This document shows, one piece after another, positions 7,832 through 14,423 of a DNA stretch of 16,818 nt. Under the pieces are notes generated by a model. That model was not told the DNA's origin. It made no database searches and was given only the letters and a program-made list of their open reading frames with translations. Positions within the stretch are counted from its first letter, which is position 1. Every line of letters begins with the position of its first letter. The DNA comes from CAZUCU01 sp964618845 (lineage in GTDB: Bacteria; Patescibacteriota; Minisyncoccia; Phycocordibacterales; JAACPR01), in contig CAZUCU010000013.1 of NCBI GenBank assembly GCA_964618845.1, forward strand, positions 1-16,818. Direction: 5' to 3'. Made by a program: the position numbers and the translations under genes.

Positions 7832-8482
7832 ATGAGTGAATCATTAGATAAATTAGCTGAAGAAATTAAAAAAACAGCTAAAGAAAAAGGTAAGGAAATT
7901 AGTGACGATGAAGCCCAAGATGGTGCGAGAAATCTAGTCGATTTTTTTAAACTTCTATGGGATATTTCTATTGAAAATGCAAAGAAGAAAAAACGATTAG
8001 AAAAAGAACCTGACGGTTTTCCCGTTGATGGTAATTATAGTTGTGCGGTGTGCGGAATAAGTATTAACGAAAGTAATGGTTGGTATGACTGGTATGGGAA
8101 TACTTGTCTCTTGTGTAGAAAAGCAATTAAGGATGGAATAATTCCAGCCTTTGTTTGTACAGATAGAGATAGTTATTATGCTATGTGGAAATTAAGTAGT
8201 GATTTTGGAATTAAATTTCAAACAGCTAGAAAGATGATTCGAGAAGAAAAACTATTTCCAAGGATTGTGCTTAAAGATGATGGTAAACCACATGCATATA
8301 TCTTCTTAAAGAAAGAAAATCCACAGCTTATTGATCCAAAGAGGCATAATGCTATAAGAAAATCATACGATAGAAATAGAAGCAAGAAAGCTGATGCTTG
8401 GGAAAGAAAAACTAAAAAAAAGTTAATGGAAGAACACAGAAAAGAGAAAGAGAAAATAGATAAAATATTGAGAAAAAATTAG
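7832..8482 (+). CDS. Zinc-ribbon protein with HTH-like segment
   Basis: This 216-residue soluble, strongly basic protein has a charged helical N-terminus (1-60). It then has a CX2C-X17-CX2C zinc-binding pair (C71, C74, C92, C95) and a segment at 114-146 that looks like a small winged or excisionase-type helix-turn-helix (YYAMWKLSSDFGIKFQTARK). The C-terminus is Lys/Arg/Glu-rich and probably coiled-coil (165-216). These features suggest nucleic-acid binding. No named family was recognised. It lies 51 bases upstream of the PD-(D/E)XK-like gene, which has its own -10 box. An AT-rich -10-like TATTAA sits 7 bases before its ATG, suggesting a leaderless or nearly leaderless message. It could regulate its own divergent promoter (inference). 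Confidence 0.75.
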   Translation: MSESLDKLAEEIKKTAKEKGKEISDDEAQDGARNLVDFFKLLWDISIENAKKKKRLEKEPDGFPVDGNYSCAVCGISINESNGWYDWYGNTCLLCRKAIKDGIIPAFVCTDRDSYYAMWKLSSDFGIKFQTARKMIREEKLFPRIVLKDDGKPHAYIFLKKENPQLIDPKRHNAIRKSYDRNRSKKADAWERKTKKKLMEEHRKEKEKIDKILRKN

Positions 8483-8518
8483 CATTTAAATACAATAATA
8501 TTATTTCTTGCAAAATGT

Positions 8519-8524
8519 TATAAT
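8519..8524 (+). promoter_or_regulatory. Extended -10 box of a near-leaderless promoter
   Basis: TGTTATAAT (an extended TGn-TATAAT) ends 9 bases before the ATG at 8534. A transcript starting at the usual distance would begin within about 3 bases of the start codon. No Shine-Dalgarno is present, which fits leaderless or near-leaderless initiation. Confidence 0.6.
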
Positions 8525-8533
8525 TAGCTCTGT

Positions 8534-9034
8534 ATGGAAAACAATAAAATTCAAAAACAAAATGTAGGAAATGCTGGAGAATATTACATAGCTTCAAGAT
8601 TGTCAGCGTTAGATTATACGGTAACAATAACTCTAGGTAGAGCTGAAAAATATGACATACTAGCCCTAAGCCCAAAAGGTAATCTTATAAAGATTTCAGT
8701 TAAGACAACTCAGGTGGAAAAAGCAAAAGATTTTCCTCTTTCTGTTAAAGATGAAAATGGTGAATCAAAAGATTTCTATTATGCTTTTGTAAAACTAAAT
8801 GGCTTTAAAATAGAACCAGATTTCTGGATTGTTCCAAGTAAAATTTTATGTCCTCTTTTAAGGAATTCTCACAAAAAATGGAGGAGTACTTTAAACCGAA
8901 AAGGAGAAAATCATGGACATTCTGATGTTAGATTATTCCCATTTGAATTAACAAAGGGACAAAAACAATACTACCCCGAAAACTGGGAAGAAGAAGTTAA
9001 AAAGTATCATAAAAACCTAAAACAATTAATATAA
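8534..9034 (+). CDS. PD-(D/E)XK nuclease-like protein
   Basis: This 166-residue protein matches the small PD-(D/E)XK-fold proteins that start with a GEYYIASRL-type helix. After Glu16 in that helix comes Asp41 in KYDILAL and a strand ending ISVKTT (Lys57). The fold normally has (E/Q)-X-K at the last site. Here the residue is Ser55, so cleavage activity is uncertain. Related proteins are usually short DNA nucleases or Holliday-junction-resolvase relatives of unknown role. The C-terminal half (Trp-rich, basic, with HKKWRSTLNRKGENHGHSD) may bind DNA. It sits downstream of the zinc-ribbon gene and upstream of the candidate small RNA. The start is supported by the -10 box at 8519. Confidence 0.8.
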   Translation: MENNKIQKQNVGNAGEYYIASRLSALDYTVTITLGRAEKYDILALSPKGNLIKISVKTTQVEKAKDFPLSVKDENGESKDFYYAFVKLNGFKIEPDFWIVPSKILCPLLRNSHKKWRSTLNRKGENHGHSDVRLFPFELTKGQKQYYPENWEEEVKKYHKNLKQLI

Positions 9035-9035
9035 T

Positions 9036-9062
9036 TTGCTTTTATTTTTTGGACGTTATAAA
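9036..9062 (+). promoter_or_regulatory. Promoter for the 9065-9286 RNA-like element
   Basis: TTGCTT (9036-9041) and TATAAA (9057-9062) are separated by 15 bases, and transcription would start near 9069. The promoter lies immediately after the stop codon at 9034 and points toward non-coding sequence that ends in a terminator. Confidence 0.5.
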
Positions 9063-9064
9063 AT

Positions 9065-9286
9065 GCAAGAGTACATTCATAAACTAATACTCGCTTTTCA
9101 TCAGCCCACACAGAAAAGGGCGACGGAGTGTTTACTCCATGAGTCAAAAGCAAAGGCCGGATAGATTTATATCTATCATTTACCAGTTTGACGGAAGCAA
9201 TATTACAACTTTTTATAAGTTGTTGTTATTGCGTCCGTTTAGTCTCCGAACACAAGAACACCACTTAAAAAGTTGGTGTGTTTTTT
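9065..9286 (+). ncRNA. Candidate structured small RNA (about 220 nt)
   Basis: There is no protein gene in 9035-9320, but a promoter is followed by a chain of stems. These are GAGT/ACTC (9069-9072 with 9089-9092), GCCC/GGGC (9104-9107 with 9118-9121) and GGAGT-gttt-ACTCC (9125-9138), the last capped by GAC/GTC. Next come GATAGAT-ttat-ATCTATC (9160-9177) and an 18-bp interrupted hairpin (9191-9238), then an intrinsic terminator. Several GAGT and ACTC copies could pair in alternative ways. It may be an independent RNA or an attenuating leader for the methyltransferase gene at 9321. I compared it mentally with tmRNA, 4.5S, 6S and RNase P RNA and saw no match. Confidence 0.5.
9258..9286 (+). terminator. 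Intrinsic terminator before the ParB-methyltransferase gene
   Basis: ACACCA and CTT pair with AAG and TGGTGT across a one-base bulge, with a three-base A loop. The stem is followed by TGTTTTTT (T-run 9281-9286). This is a textbook rho-independent terminator on the plus strand, placed 34 bases before the ATG at 9321. Confidence 0.75.
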
Positions 9287-9320
9287 ATTGTACGCATTAT
9301 TAAGTTTGATAAAAATATTT

Positions 9321-10649
9321 ATGGAAAAAGAAAAAATAAATATTGTTGAAGTTCCAATTAATGAACTTCGTGCGTCAGAATATAACCCTCGTAAGCACTC
9401 CCTTGAACAGGTGGAGCAACTAAAAGAATCCATCAAAAGATTCGGAATGGTCGACCCAGTTATTTGTAACTCGGCTCCAGAAAGAAAAAATGTCATTATC
9501 GGTGGTCACTTTAGAACTGAAGTAGCCAAAGATCTTGGCTTATTAACAATACCAGTAGTTTATGTAAATATTCCAGATCTTGAAAAAGAGAAAGAATTAA
9601 ACCTACGCTTAAACAAAAATACCGGAGAATTTGATCTTGATTTATTAGCTGAATTTGATGAATCTTTTTTGGAAGATATTGGATTTACTAGTGAAGATTT
9701 AGATGATATCTTTCCTGATGATAAAAACCCTGAGAATTTTGATTTAGACAAGGAATTAAAGAAATTAAAAATAGAAAAAATTAATGTTCAAAAAGGAGAT
9801 GTTTATGAATTAGATGGAAGCCGTGTATGTTGTGGTGATAGTACTATTGAAGAAGATGTTTTGAAATTAATGGGAGGAGAAAAAGCTGATATGGTAATGA
9901 CTGATCCTCCATATATTCTTGATTACTTAAATGGAAAAACAAAACAAAAAGATGGAGTAACTACAGGTTTTGGTTTAAAGAAAAATAGACGCTATCTTGA
10001 GACAGATGTTTTACCTGATAATTTTACAGAATTATGGATGGGTAATATTAATAAAATAGCAAAAGAAAACTTTGCGATTATTGTTTATGAAAACTGGAAA
10101 AATATCAGAATTATTTGGAATGAAATGGAAAAATATTGGAAAGTAAAGAATATGATTGTCTGGCATCTTCCCAATAGAGTTCAAGGATTTGCAGCTAAAC
10201 ACAAGTTCTTCAATAAGCATGATATTGCTATGCTTGGAACAAGCGAAGATTTAAAGCTTAACACAGAAGATGAGACTGATTTGCTCGACAATGAATATGA
10301 GACTGCACTATATGCTATAGGCGGTAAGCCACATTGGGAATCTTATGAAAAAGGCAAAAAGATTTGTCCTACTGACTTTATTGAATTTAAAGCTGCTGAT
10401 GAAAAATCATCAGGACAAGGAATAATCTTTGGAACCAAGCCTCTTGAGATTTTAATACCCTATATTAAAGTCTTAACCAAGCGTGGAGACCTAATTGTTG
10501 AACCATTTGGCGGTAGTGGTTCCTCTTTAATATCAGCAATTAGAATGAATCGCAGATGCTATCTAATGGAGAAAAGTCCAGTATATACAGAAGTAATATT
10601 GAGACGCTGGTCACAAGAGACTGGAAAGAAACCTGTAAAAATTAACTAG
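9321..10649 (+). CDS. Phage-type ParB-domain/DNA methyltransferase fusion
   Basis: This 442-residue protein has two parts. Residues 8-100 are a ParB/sulfiredoxin-type domain (LRASEYNPRKH, then the signature VIIGGHFRTEVAKDLG). Residues 150-442 are a beta-class amino-methyltransferase, with catalytic TDPPY (194-198) before the cofactor motif FGGSGSS (396-402). It would methylate adenine N6 or cytosine N4 in DNA. Such fusions are common in phages and integrated elements, often beside terminase genes, where they protect the element's DNA. I chose the ATG at 9321 because the frame upstream overlaps the terminator at 9258-9286. AT-rich GATAAAAAT before the ATG may be a -10 box. The next gene follows after 2 bases. 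No matching restriction nuclease is adjacent. Confidence 0.93.
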   Translation: MEKEKINIVEVPINELRASEYNPRKHSLEQVEQLKESIKRFGMVDPVICNSAPERKNVIIGGHFRTEVAKDLGLLTIPVVYVNIPDLEKEKELNLRLNKNTGEFDLDLLAEFDESFLEDIGFTSEDLDDIFPDDKNPENFDLDKELKKLKIEKINVQKGDVYELDGSRVCCGDSTIEEDVLKLMGGEKADMVMTDPPYILDYLNGKTKQKDGVTTGFGLKKNRRYLETDVLPDNFTELWMGNINKIAKENFAIIVYENWKNIRIIWNEMEKYWKVKNMIVWHLPNRVQGFAAKHKFFNKHDIAMLGTSEDLKLNTEDETDLLDNEYETALYAIGGKPHWESYEKGKKICPTDFIEFKAADEKSSGQGIIFGTKPLEILIPYIKVLTKRGDLIVEPFGGSGSSLISAIRMNRRCYLMEKSPVYTEVILRRWSQETGKKPVKIN

Positions 10650-10651
10650 TT

Positions 10652-11236
10652 ATGATAGACGATAAGACAAAACAAAAACTTTTAAAAGAGATCTCTAATT
10701 ATGGGAATGTTTATTTGTCTTGTCTAAAAGTTGGAGTTGATAAAGCAACATACTATCGATGGAAACAACAAGATAAGGAATTTAGAAAACTAGCTAACAA
10801 AGCAGAAAAAATGGGTAGAGAAAATATAAATGATATAGCTGAACATTCTCTTTTAAAAAATGTAAAAGATGGAAATCAAAGAGCTATAGAATATACCTTG
10901 AGCCATAATTCTAAGAGGTATAAAAGAAAAAAAGAAGATGTTGTTATTATCCACAAAAAGGATATAGCTCCTATTATGAGAGAACCTAGTCTGGATGAAA
11001 TTTTATCAGCTTACGATAAACTTTTTGAAGATAAAGATGAGAAGAAAAAAATTGAAAGAATTCCTCCTGAATATGAATTAAAACAAAAAGAAACCATAGA
11101 AGAAGCTAAGATAGAACCTAAGATAATAAATGAAACTCTAACCAAAGAAGAAATTCCAACGGAACCTCAGCCTGATTTACCTCCCAAAAATATAGGCAGA
11201 CGACCTCGTCCACGCCCTCATGAGGATCGTTATTAA
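10652..11236 (+). CDS. Terminase-small-subunit-like HTH protein
   Basis: This 194-residue protein begins with a helix-turn-helix at about residues 12-35 (NVYLSCLKVGVDKATYYRWK). A helical region follows with LKNVKDGNQRAIEYTLSHN (about 69-87), the layout seen in phage terminase small subunits and related phBC6A51-type proteins that bind DNA for packaging. The second half is charged and low-complexity, ending in a Pro/Arg-rich tail (RRPRPRPHEDRY). It is 2 bases downstream of the ParB-methyltransferase gene and surely co-transcribed with it. No large terminase subunit or capsid gene follows, because the next gene is convergent 3 bases away. It may therefore be a leftover of a phage module, or a DNA-binding partner of the methyltransferase. 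Confidence 0.75.
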   Translation: MIDDKTKQKLLKEISNYGNVYLSCLKVGVDKATYYRWKQQDKEFRKLANKAEKMGRENINDIAEHSLLKNVKDGNQRAIEYTLSHNSKRYKRKKEDVVIIHKKDIAPIMREPSLDEILSAYDKLFEDKDEKKKIERIPPEYELKQKETIEEAKIEPKIINETLTKEEIPTEPQPDLPPKNIGRRPRPRPHEDRY

Positions 11237-11239
11237 ACG

Positions 11240-11710
11240 TTATTGTATTTTACAGTTTCTAACAATTACACTTCCTATTGTTGCTCCAGATACTACCCCT
11301 TGGACTTTTATGGCTTGTCCTTTCTTTAATTGTGCCAATCCGGCTTCTTCTGTTTGGTTAAACATACATTGAACTTTATCAAAAGATACAGATTCTGGTG
11401 TTTCAAAAGTTATGTATGCTTCTTTCATGATATCCTTACCAATAGAATCTACTGTTCCAGAAATTTCTACTAGTTTTCCTTTATAGAGATTATCGCCATT
11501 AACCTCATTTGCTTTGTATGCCTGTCTTAGTGTTTCAGCACTTAATTTAATTGCCTCAATTTTTTGTTCGGGCTGACTTGGTGTTGGAGTTTTAGTTGTA
11601 ACTGATGGATTATTTTCAGACGATGAACCAGCAATTGCTAACACTACAATTACAACAATAACCCAAAACCACCACTTCTTATAAAACTTCTTTTTTGTTT
11701 TTTCTTCCAT
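11240..11710 (-). CDS. Membrane-anchored OB-fold protein (tRNA_anti-like)
   Basis: This 156-residue protein has a basic N-terminus (MEEKTKKKFYKK), one transmembrane helix at about 13-28 (WWFWVIVVIVVLAIAG), and a Ser/Thr/Pro linker (29-50). An OB-fold domain follows (about 65-156): QAYKANEVNGDNLYKGKLVE, ISGTVDSI, LKKGQAIKVQGVVSG. This matches the tRNA_anti-like family, whose function is not established; despite the name, a tRNA-binding role is not shown. The topology places the OB domain outside the cytoplasm. The ATG at 11710 was chosen over an upstream in-frame start at 11791 because the extension would destroy the signal-anchor pattern and lies in a hairpin array. It is convergent with the terminase-like gene, with 3 bases between stop codons. 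Confidence 0.85.
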   Translation of the reverse strand: MEEKTKKKFYKKWWFWVIVVIVVLAIAGSSSENNPSVTTKTPTPSQPEQKIEAIKLSAETLRQAYKANEVNGDNLYKGKLVEISGTVDSIGKDIMKEAYITFETPESVSFDKVQCMFNQTEEAGLAQLKKGQAIKVQGVVSGATIGSVIVRNCKIQ

Positions 11711-11762
11711 AAAATTATTTTGCGTTTTATTTAATAAATACCTATGATAAGACGCAAAAATC

Positions 11763-11880
11763 CTACCACTAGGTAGAGACCGAAGTCTCATATATGAGTT
11801 TCCTCATATAGCGCGTTCAACGCCCTAATGATAGGGTTTTTATGTTGAACGCGACTTTTTTCACCATGCCCCGTAAGGGG
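11763..11880. repeat. Array of five tight hairpins with classic tetraloops
   Basis: In order these are CTACC-acta-GGTAG (11763-11776), GAGAC-cgaa-GTCTC (11776-11789), TATATGAG-tttc-CTCATATA (11791-11810), a long CGCGTTCAAC/GTTGAACGCG stem with an inner CCCTA-atga-TAGGG (11812-11853), and CCCC-gtaa-GGGG (11869-11880). Read on the minus strand, the second and third have the stable RNA tetraloops UUCG (C-G closed) and GAAA (GNRA), and the first is followed by a T-run. Read on the plus strand, the last has the GNRA loop GTAA. The region could be a structured leader of the OB-fold gene or a small RNA on the minus strand. Confidence 0.5.
11812..11861 (+). terminator. Intrinsic terminator (plus strand)
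   Basis: A perfect 10-bp stem, CGCGTTCAAC/GTTGAACGCG, encloses a 5-bp stem and is followed by AC and six T (11856-11861). On the plus strand this is a strong terminator shape. The only upstream plus-strand genes end at 11236, so it would stop read-through from them or an antisense transcript. Confidence 0.5.
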
Positions 11881-11976
11881 TTTAGGCTACTATCTTATTA
11901 ACTTGTAAAAGAATTATACCTCATTTTTAGAGGCTTTGCCATACTAGCTTAGTATTAAAGATTTGTGTAGCGAGTT

Positions 11977-12006
11977 ATCAACAAGACTATAGTTAATCTT
12001 GTTGAT
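11977..12006 (-). terminator. 10-bp inverted repeat at the end of the protease operon
   Basis: ATCAACAAGA and TCTTGTTGAT form a perfect 10-bp stem with a 10-base loop, overlapping the stop codon at 11993-11995 of the three-pass membrane protein. No T-run follows on the minus strand, so it may stabilise the mRNA end rather than terminate transcription. Confidence 0.4.
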
Positions 12007-12577
12007 TAAAACAGATAGGTTTTAGCCATCCGACGTCTTTAATGCAATTTAATATCTTGGTATTTTTTGAATTATCTTTAATTGTTTGTTTTAATTCATT
12101 GTTTATTAATATATATTCAGAATCTATAATTTTTGATTCTTGGAAATAATAGATACCAAGTCCAATTAGAAACAAGGGAACAATTAAAAATAAAACAGAG
12201 TATATGGTTCTTTTTTTAAAAAGAAGATCAATCAATATAACAAAAAATGTTAATGACCCAAGAAGTATTAAACTCAAACTTGCAGCAGATTGCCAAGAAG
12301 TAAATGATCTAAATATTTGAAATTCAATAGAGACAAAAGTAAACAAAGCAACAAAGATAGCTAGGGTTTCCGTATTTTTTATTTGATTATCTGTTATATC
12401 CTTTTTTATATTACTTTCTACTTCATTTAAAGCAGATTTAGTCTCCACTTTTACATATTTTTTAATTAGATTAGTATATTCTTTTTTTGTACTTTTTATA
12501 ACAGCATCAGCAATAGCCTGTTTTTCATTAGAAAGTGATTGATATTCCTCTTGTGATTGCTCTATTTTGTTGGCCAT
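11993..12577 (-). CDS. Coiled-coil three-pass membrane protein, third gene of protease operon
   Basis: This 194-residue protein has a charged, heptad-like helical N-terminus (1-68, including KIEQSQEEYQSLSNEKQAIA). Three hydrophobic helices follow at about 71-88, 98-120 and 124-145, then a polar C-terminal tail (146-194) with two cysteines (C177, C188 approximately). No family was recognised. Its start overlaps the preceding gene by 16 bases, so expression is coupled. A cytoplasmic sensor-like coiled coil joined to a compact membrane bundle is the general layout of many membrane-disrupting effectors in phage-defence systems. That is an analogy from architecture, not homology. It could instead be a scaffold that recruits the protease to the membrane. 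Confidence 0.8.
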   Translation of the reverse strand: MANKIEQSQEEYQSLSNEKQAIADAVIKSTKKEYTNLIKKYVKVETKSALNEVESNIKKDITDNQIKNTETLAIFVALFTFVSIEFQIFRSFTSWQSAASLSLILLGSLTFFVILIDLLFKKRTIYSVLFLIVPLFLIGLGIYYFQESKIIDSEYILINNELKQTIKDNSKNTKILNCIKDVGWLKPICFNQQD

Positions 12578-13287
12578 AATAATTTTTCAAAACCACTTAA
12601 ATTAAATTTTTCAGAATTTTCAGAAATAAAATCAGAAATAAAATCCGCGTTTATTTTATTTGAATAATCTTCCGCAGGATCGGTATTAAAATCACGAGTA
12701 ATAATTAAACCTGTTTTTTTGACATTAGAAATAATAACTTGTTGTTTTTCTATACTAGAATAATTATTTATTTTTACGCCATTAGATGTTATTTTTGTTG
12801 AATATCTTGCGTATGCATCTGCCGTCTCTGATTCAGTTTTTTGCCCCACTTCATTATGCAAATCAATGAATTCTTTTGCAAATATAGATTTAATAACTTC
12901 TTTATTATCCTCTTCAACAAAAAATCTCGAAACAAAACCTATTCTTTTCACATCAACCTGTTGTGAGAAAAAGTTCATAAATATCTTTACCTTTTCTATA
13001 AAAATTTCTTTTTTATCAGAAAATTGTTGCTCACCCTCTCCTGAAATAAAAAAATCAGCCCTTTTTTGTGCAATATTTAGATTATAAATATTATCTCTTG
13101 ATTTTAGTTGTACAATTGGAATCTCTCCCAATTGAAATTCATTTGGTATAGGAACAATAGTCGGAGGTAAAACAAACAAGCCACCTAATTGTAAATTAAG
13201 ATCATTATATAATACGTCTGGTCTCTCAAGAGTGTCTTTAAAAAAGAGTGCTATTTGCGTATTTATTAAAATAAATTTTTTATTCAT
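12562..13287 (-). CDS. Unrecognised soluble protein, middle gene of protease operon
   Basis: This 241-residue protein of mixed strand/helix composition has no membrane segment and no obvious catalytic motif. It starts with strands (KKFILINTQIALFF) and a hydrophobic Pro-rich stretch (GGLFVLPPTIVPIPNEF). A C-terminal part follows with KKTGLIITRDFNTDPAEDYS. The overall pattern loosely recalls the sporadically distributed TIGR04255 family, also of unknown function; I am not sure of this. The ATG at 13287 was chosen, 7 bases after the protease stop; an upstream TTG at 13314 would overlap the protease gene and add only a Lys/Asn-rich stub. Its position between protease and membrane protein suggests an adaptor, sensor or protease substrate. 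Confidence 0.8.
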   Translation of the reverse strand: MNKKFILINTQIALFFKDTLERPDVLYNDLNLQLGGLFVLPPTIVPIPNEFQLGEIPIVQLKSRDNIYNLNIAQKRADFFISGEGEQQFSDKKEIFIEKVKIFMNFFSQQVDVKRIGFVSRFFVEEDNKEVIKSIFAKEFIDLHNEVGQKTESETADAYARYSTKITSNGVKINNYSSIEKQQVIISNVKKTGLIITRDFNTDPAEDYSNKINADFISDFISENSEKFNLSGFEKLLWPTK

Positions 13288-13294
13288 CTTGTTT

Positions 13295-14314
13295 TTATTT
13301 CCACCCTTGTTCAACAGCCCTCATTGCGACTTGATCCTGAGGAACTTGTATATTGCCTTGTTGAATCATTACTTGTTGGCGCTTAAACTCCATTGTTAAT
13401 TTATAAATTTTAGAAAGTTCAGCACTTTCAACAAATGCAACCTTGTATTCTTTTTTATTTTGATTTGTATTAACTCCAATCTCATTCTCTGGATTCCAGA
13501 CAGCGTTCTGTAGTTCCATTTCTAGCGCATACTCAGAATAAAGTTTAGACATTAAATCTGAGAGGTCTGTATCAGCATCTACTACTGATTTTAGACCAAG
13601 CTCTTCTTTTGCTTCTTTTCTACCAACAAAATACATATGTGAATAAAGTTTTTCAGTAAAAGATTCAACAATTTTTTCAATTTGTTCATCTTTTATTAGG
13701 TCTTTATGGCTTTTAAGTAACCTTTTTGCAAGCAAACGAATAAGATTATGTGTACGATTTACATTACCTAATGCAAGTGGATGAATTTGTGGATTTGACT
13801 CCATGAATTTATTAAAAATCTTCGTTAAATCTTCATCAGTTTTTATTCCAAATTTATTTTTTGCTAGATCAAAATATGCAATTACATCCTCAACAGAAAT
13901 TGGAATTTTATTTTGAGGATTTGTTGAGTCAGATGGATTAAAGACGTTAGCAGTTGATGGATCAATGGGAGAAATTTCTGATAGATCACTCATAACTATT
14001 TCATCTGCACCAAGTGCAATCATTGTTCCAGCGCTATGTGCTTTATAAGGAACAATCACAGAAAAAGTATCGCAGTATTCACGAATCATTGAAACCAAAC
14101 GCCAAGGAACCATGGTGTCACCACCTGCTGTATACAGAAACAAATCAATTTTAGGAATCTTTTTTCCAATTTTTCTAAGCTGTTCACTAATAACAGGAAC
14201 AGCATCCATGGCTACACGTGCATTTATTGGACCTTGCTTATCACTAGTAATATAAGTAATAACTTTTGAGCCTCTTTTTTCTTCAATTTTTTTAATCAAA
14301 TCCAATTTTGACAT
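13295..14314 (-). CDS. SDH/ClpP-fold serine protease
   Basis: This 339-residue protein has the ClpP/crotonase-type fold of the SDH serine-protease family (SppA/S49 relatives). The segment IDLFLYTAGGDTMVPWRLV (about 56-74) holds the glycine-rich oxyanion loop. KAHSAGTMIALGADEIVMS (91-109) holds the likely nucleophile Ser94, and SEISPIDPS (112-120) follows as in the family. There is no signal peptide or membrane helix, so it acts in the cytoplasm, unlike SppA. The C-terminal 150 residues are helical. The ATG at 14314 is preferred over 14332 because an extended TATAAT box ends 6 bases before it, giving a leaderless message. It leads a three-gene operon with an unknown protein and a membrane protein, suggesting protease-controlled activation of the latter (inference). 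Confidence 0.9.
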   Translation of the reverse strand: MSKLDLIKKIEEKRGSKVITYITSDKQGPINARVAMDAVPVISEQLRKIGKKIPKIDLFLYTAGGDTMVPWRLVSMIREYCDTFSVIVPYKAHSAGTMIALGADEIVMSDLSEISPIDPSTANVFNPSDSTNPQNKIPISVEDVIAYFDLAKNKFGIKTDEDLTKIFNKFMESNPQIHPLALGNVNRTHNLIRLLAKRLLKSHKDLIKDEQIEKIVESFTEKLYSHMYFVGRKEAKEELGLKSVVDADTDLSDLMSKLYSEYALEMELQNAVWNPENEIGVNTNQNKKEYKVAFVESAELSKIYKLTMEFKRQQVMIQQGNIQVPQDQVAMRAVEQGWK

Positions 14315-14320
14315 ATTGCT

Positions 14321-14326
14321 ATTATA
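14321..14326 (-). promoter_or_regulatory. Leaderless promoter of the protease operon
   Basis: On the minus strand TGCTATAAT (an extended -10) ends 6 bases before the ATG at 14314, so the transcript should start at or next to the A of the start codon. There is no Shine-Dalgarno. An upstream -35 is weak, as expected for extended -10 promoters. Confidence 0.65.
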
Positions 14327-14378
14327 GCACATTTTTTAAGATAAATAAATGATTTTTTAGACATCTACTTACCAACTT

Positions 14379-14395
14379 ATAAGGTCTAGACTTAT
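14379..14395. promoter_or_regulatory. Near-perfect palindrome between protease operon and recombinase
   Basis: ATAAG-G-TCTAGA-CTTAT is a 16-base palindrome interrupted by one extra G, centred on TA. The heptamer ACTTATA also occurs as a direct repeat (14375-14381 and 14390-14396). It lies in the divergent promoter region, 29 bases before the recombinase ATG. It may be an operator. A crossover site for a serine recombinase, which exchange at a central dinucleotide, is also possible. Confidence 0.35.
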
Positions 14396-14423
14396 ACAGA
14401 GACTTGCGTCATTCATTAGGTGT

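Noticed and set aside
11216..11225. Perfect 10-base palindrome CCTCATGAGG
   Set aside because: It lies inside the end of the terminase-like coding region, is short and has no supporting context.
13288..13314. Upstream TTG start for the middle gene of the protease operon
   Set aside because: It overlaps the protease gene, adds only a Lys/Asn-rich stub and lacks a better ribosome-binding site than the ATG at 13287.
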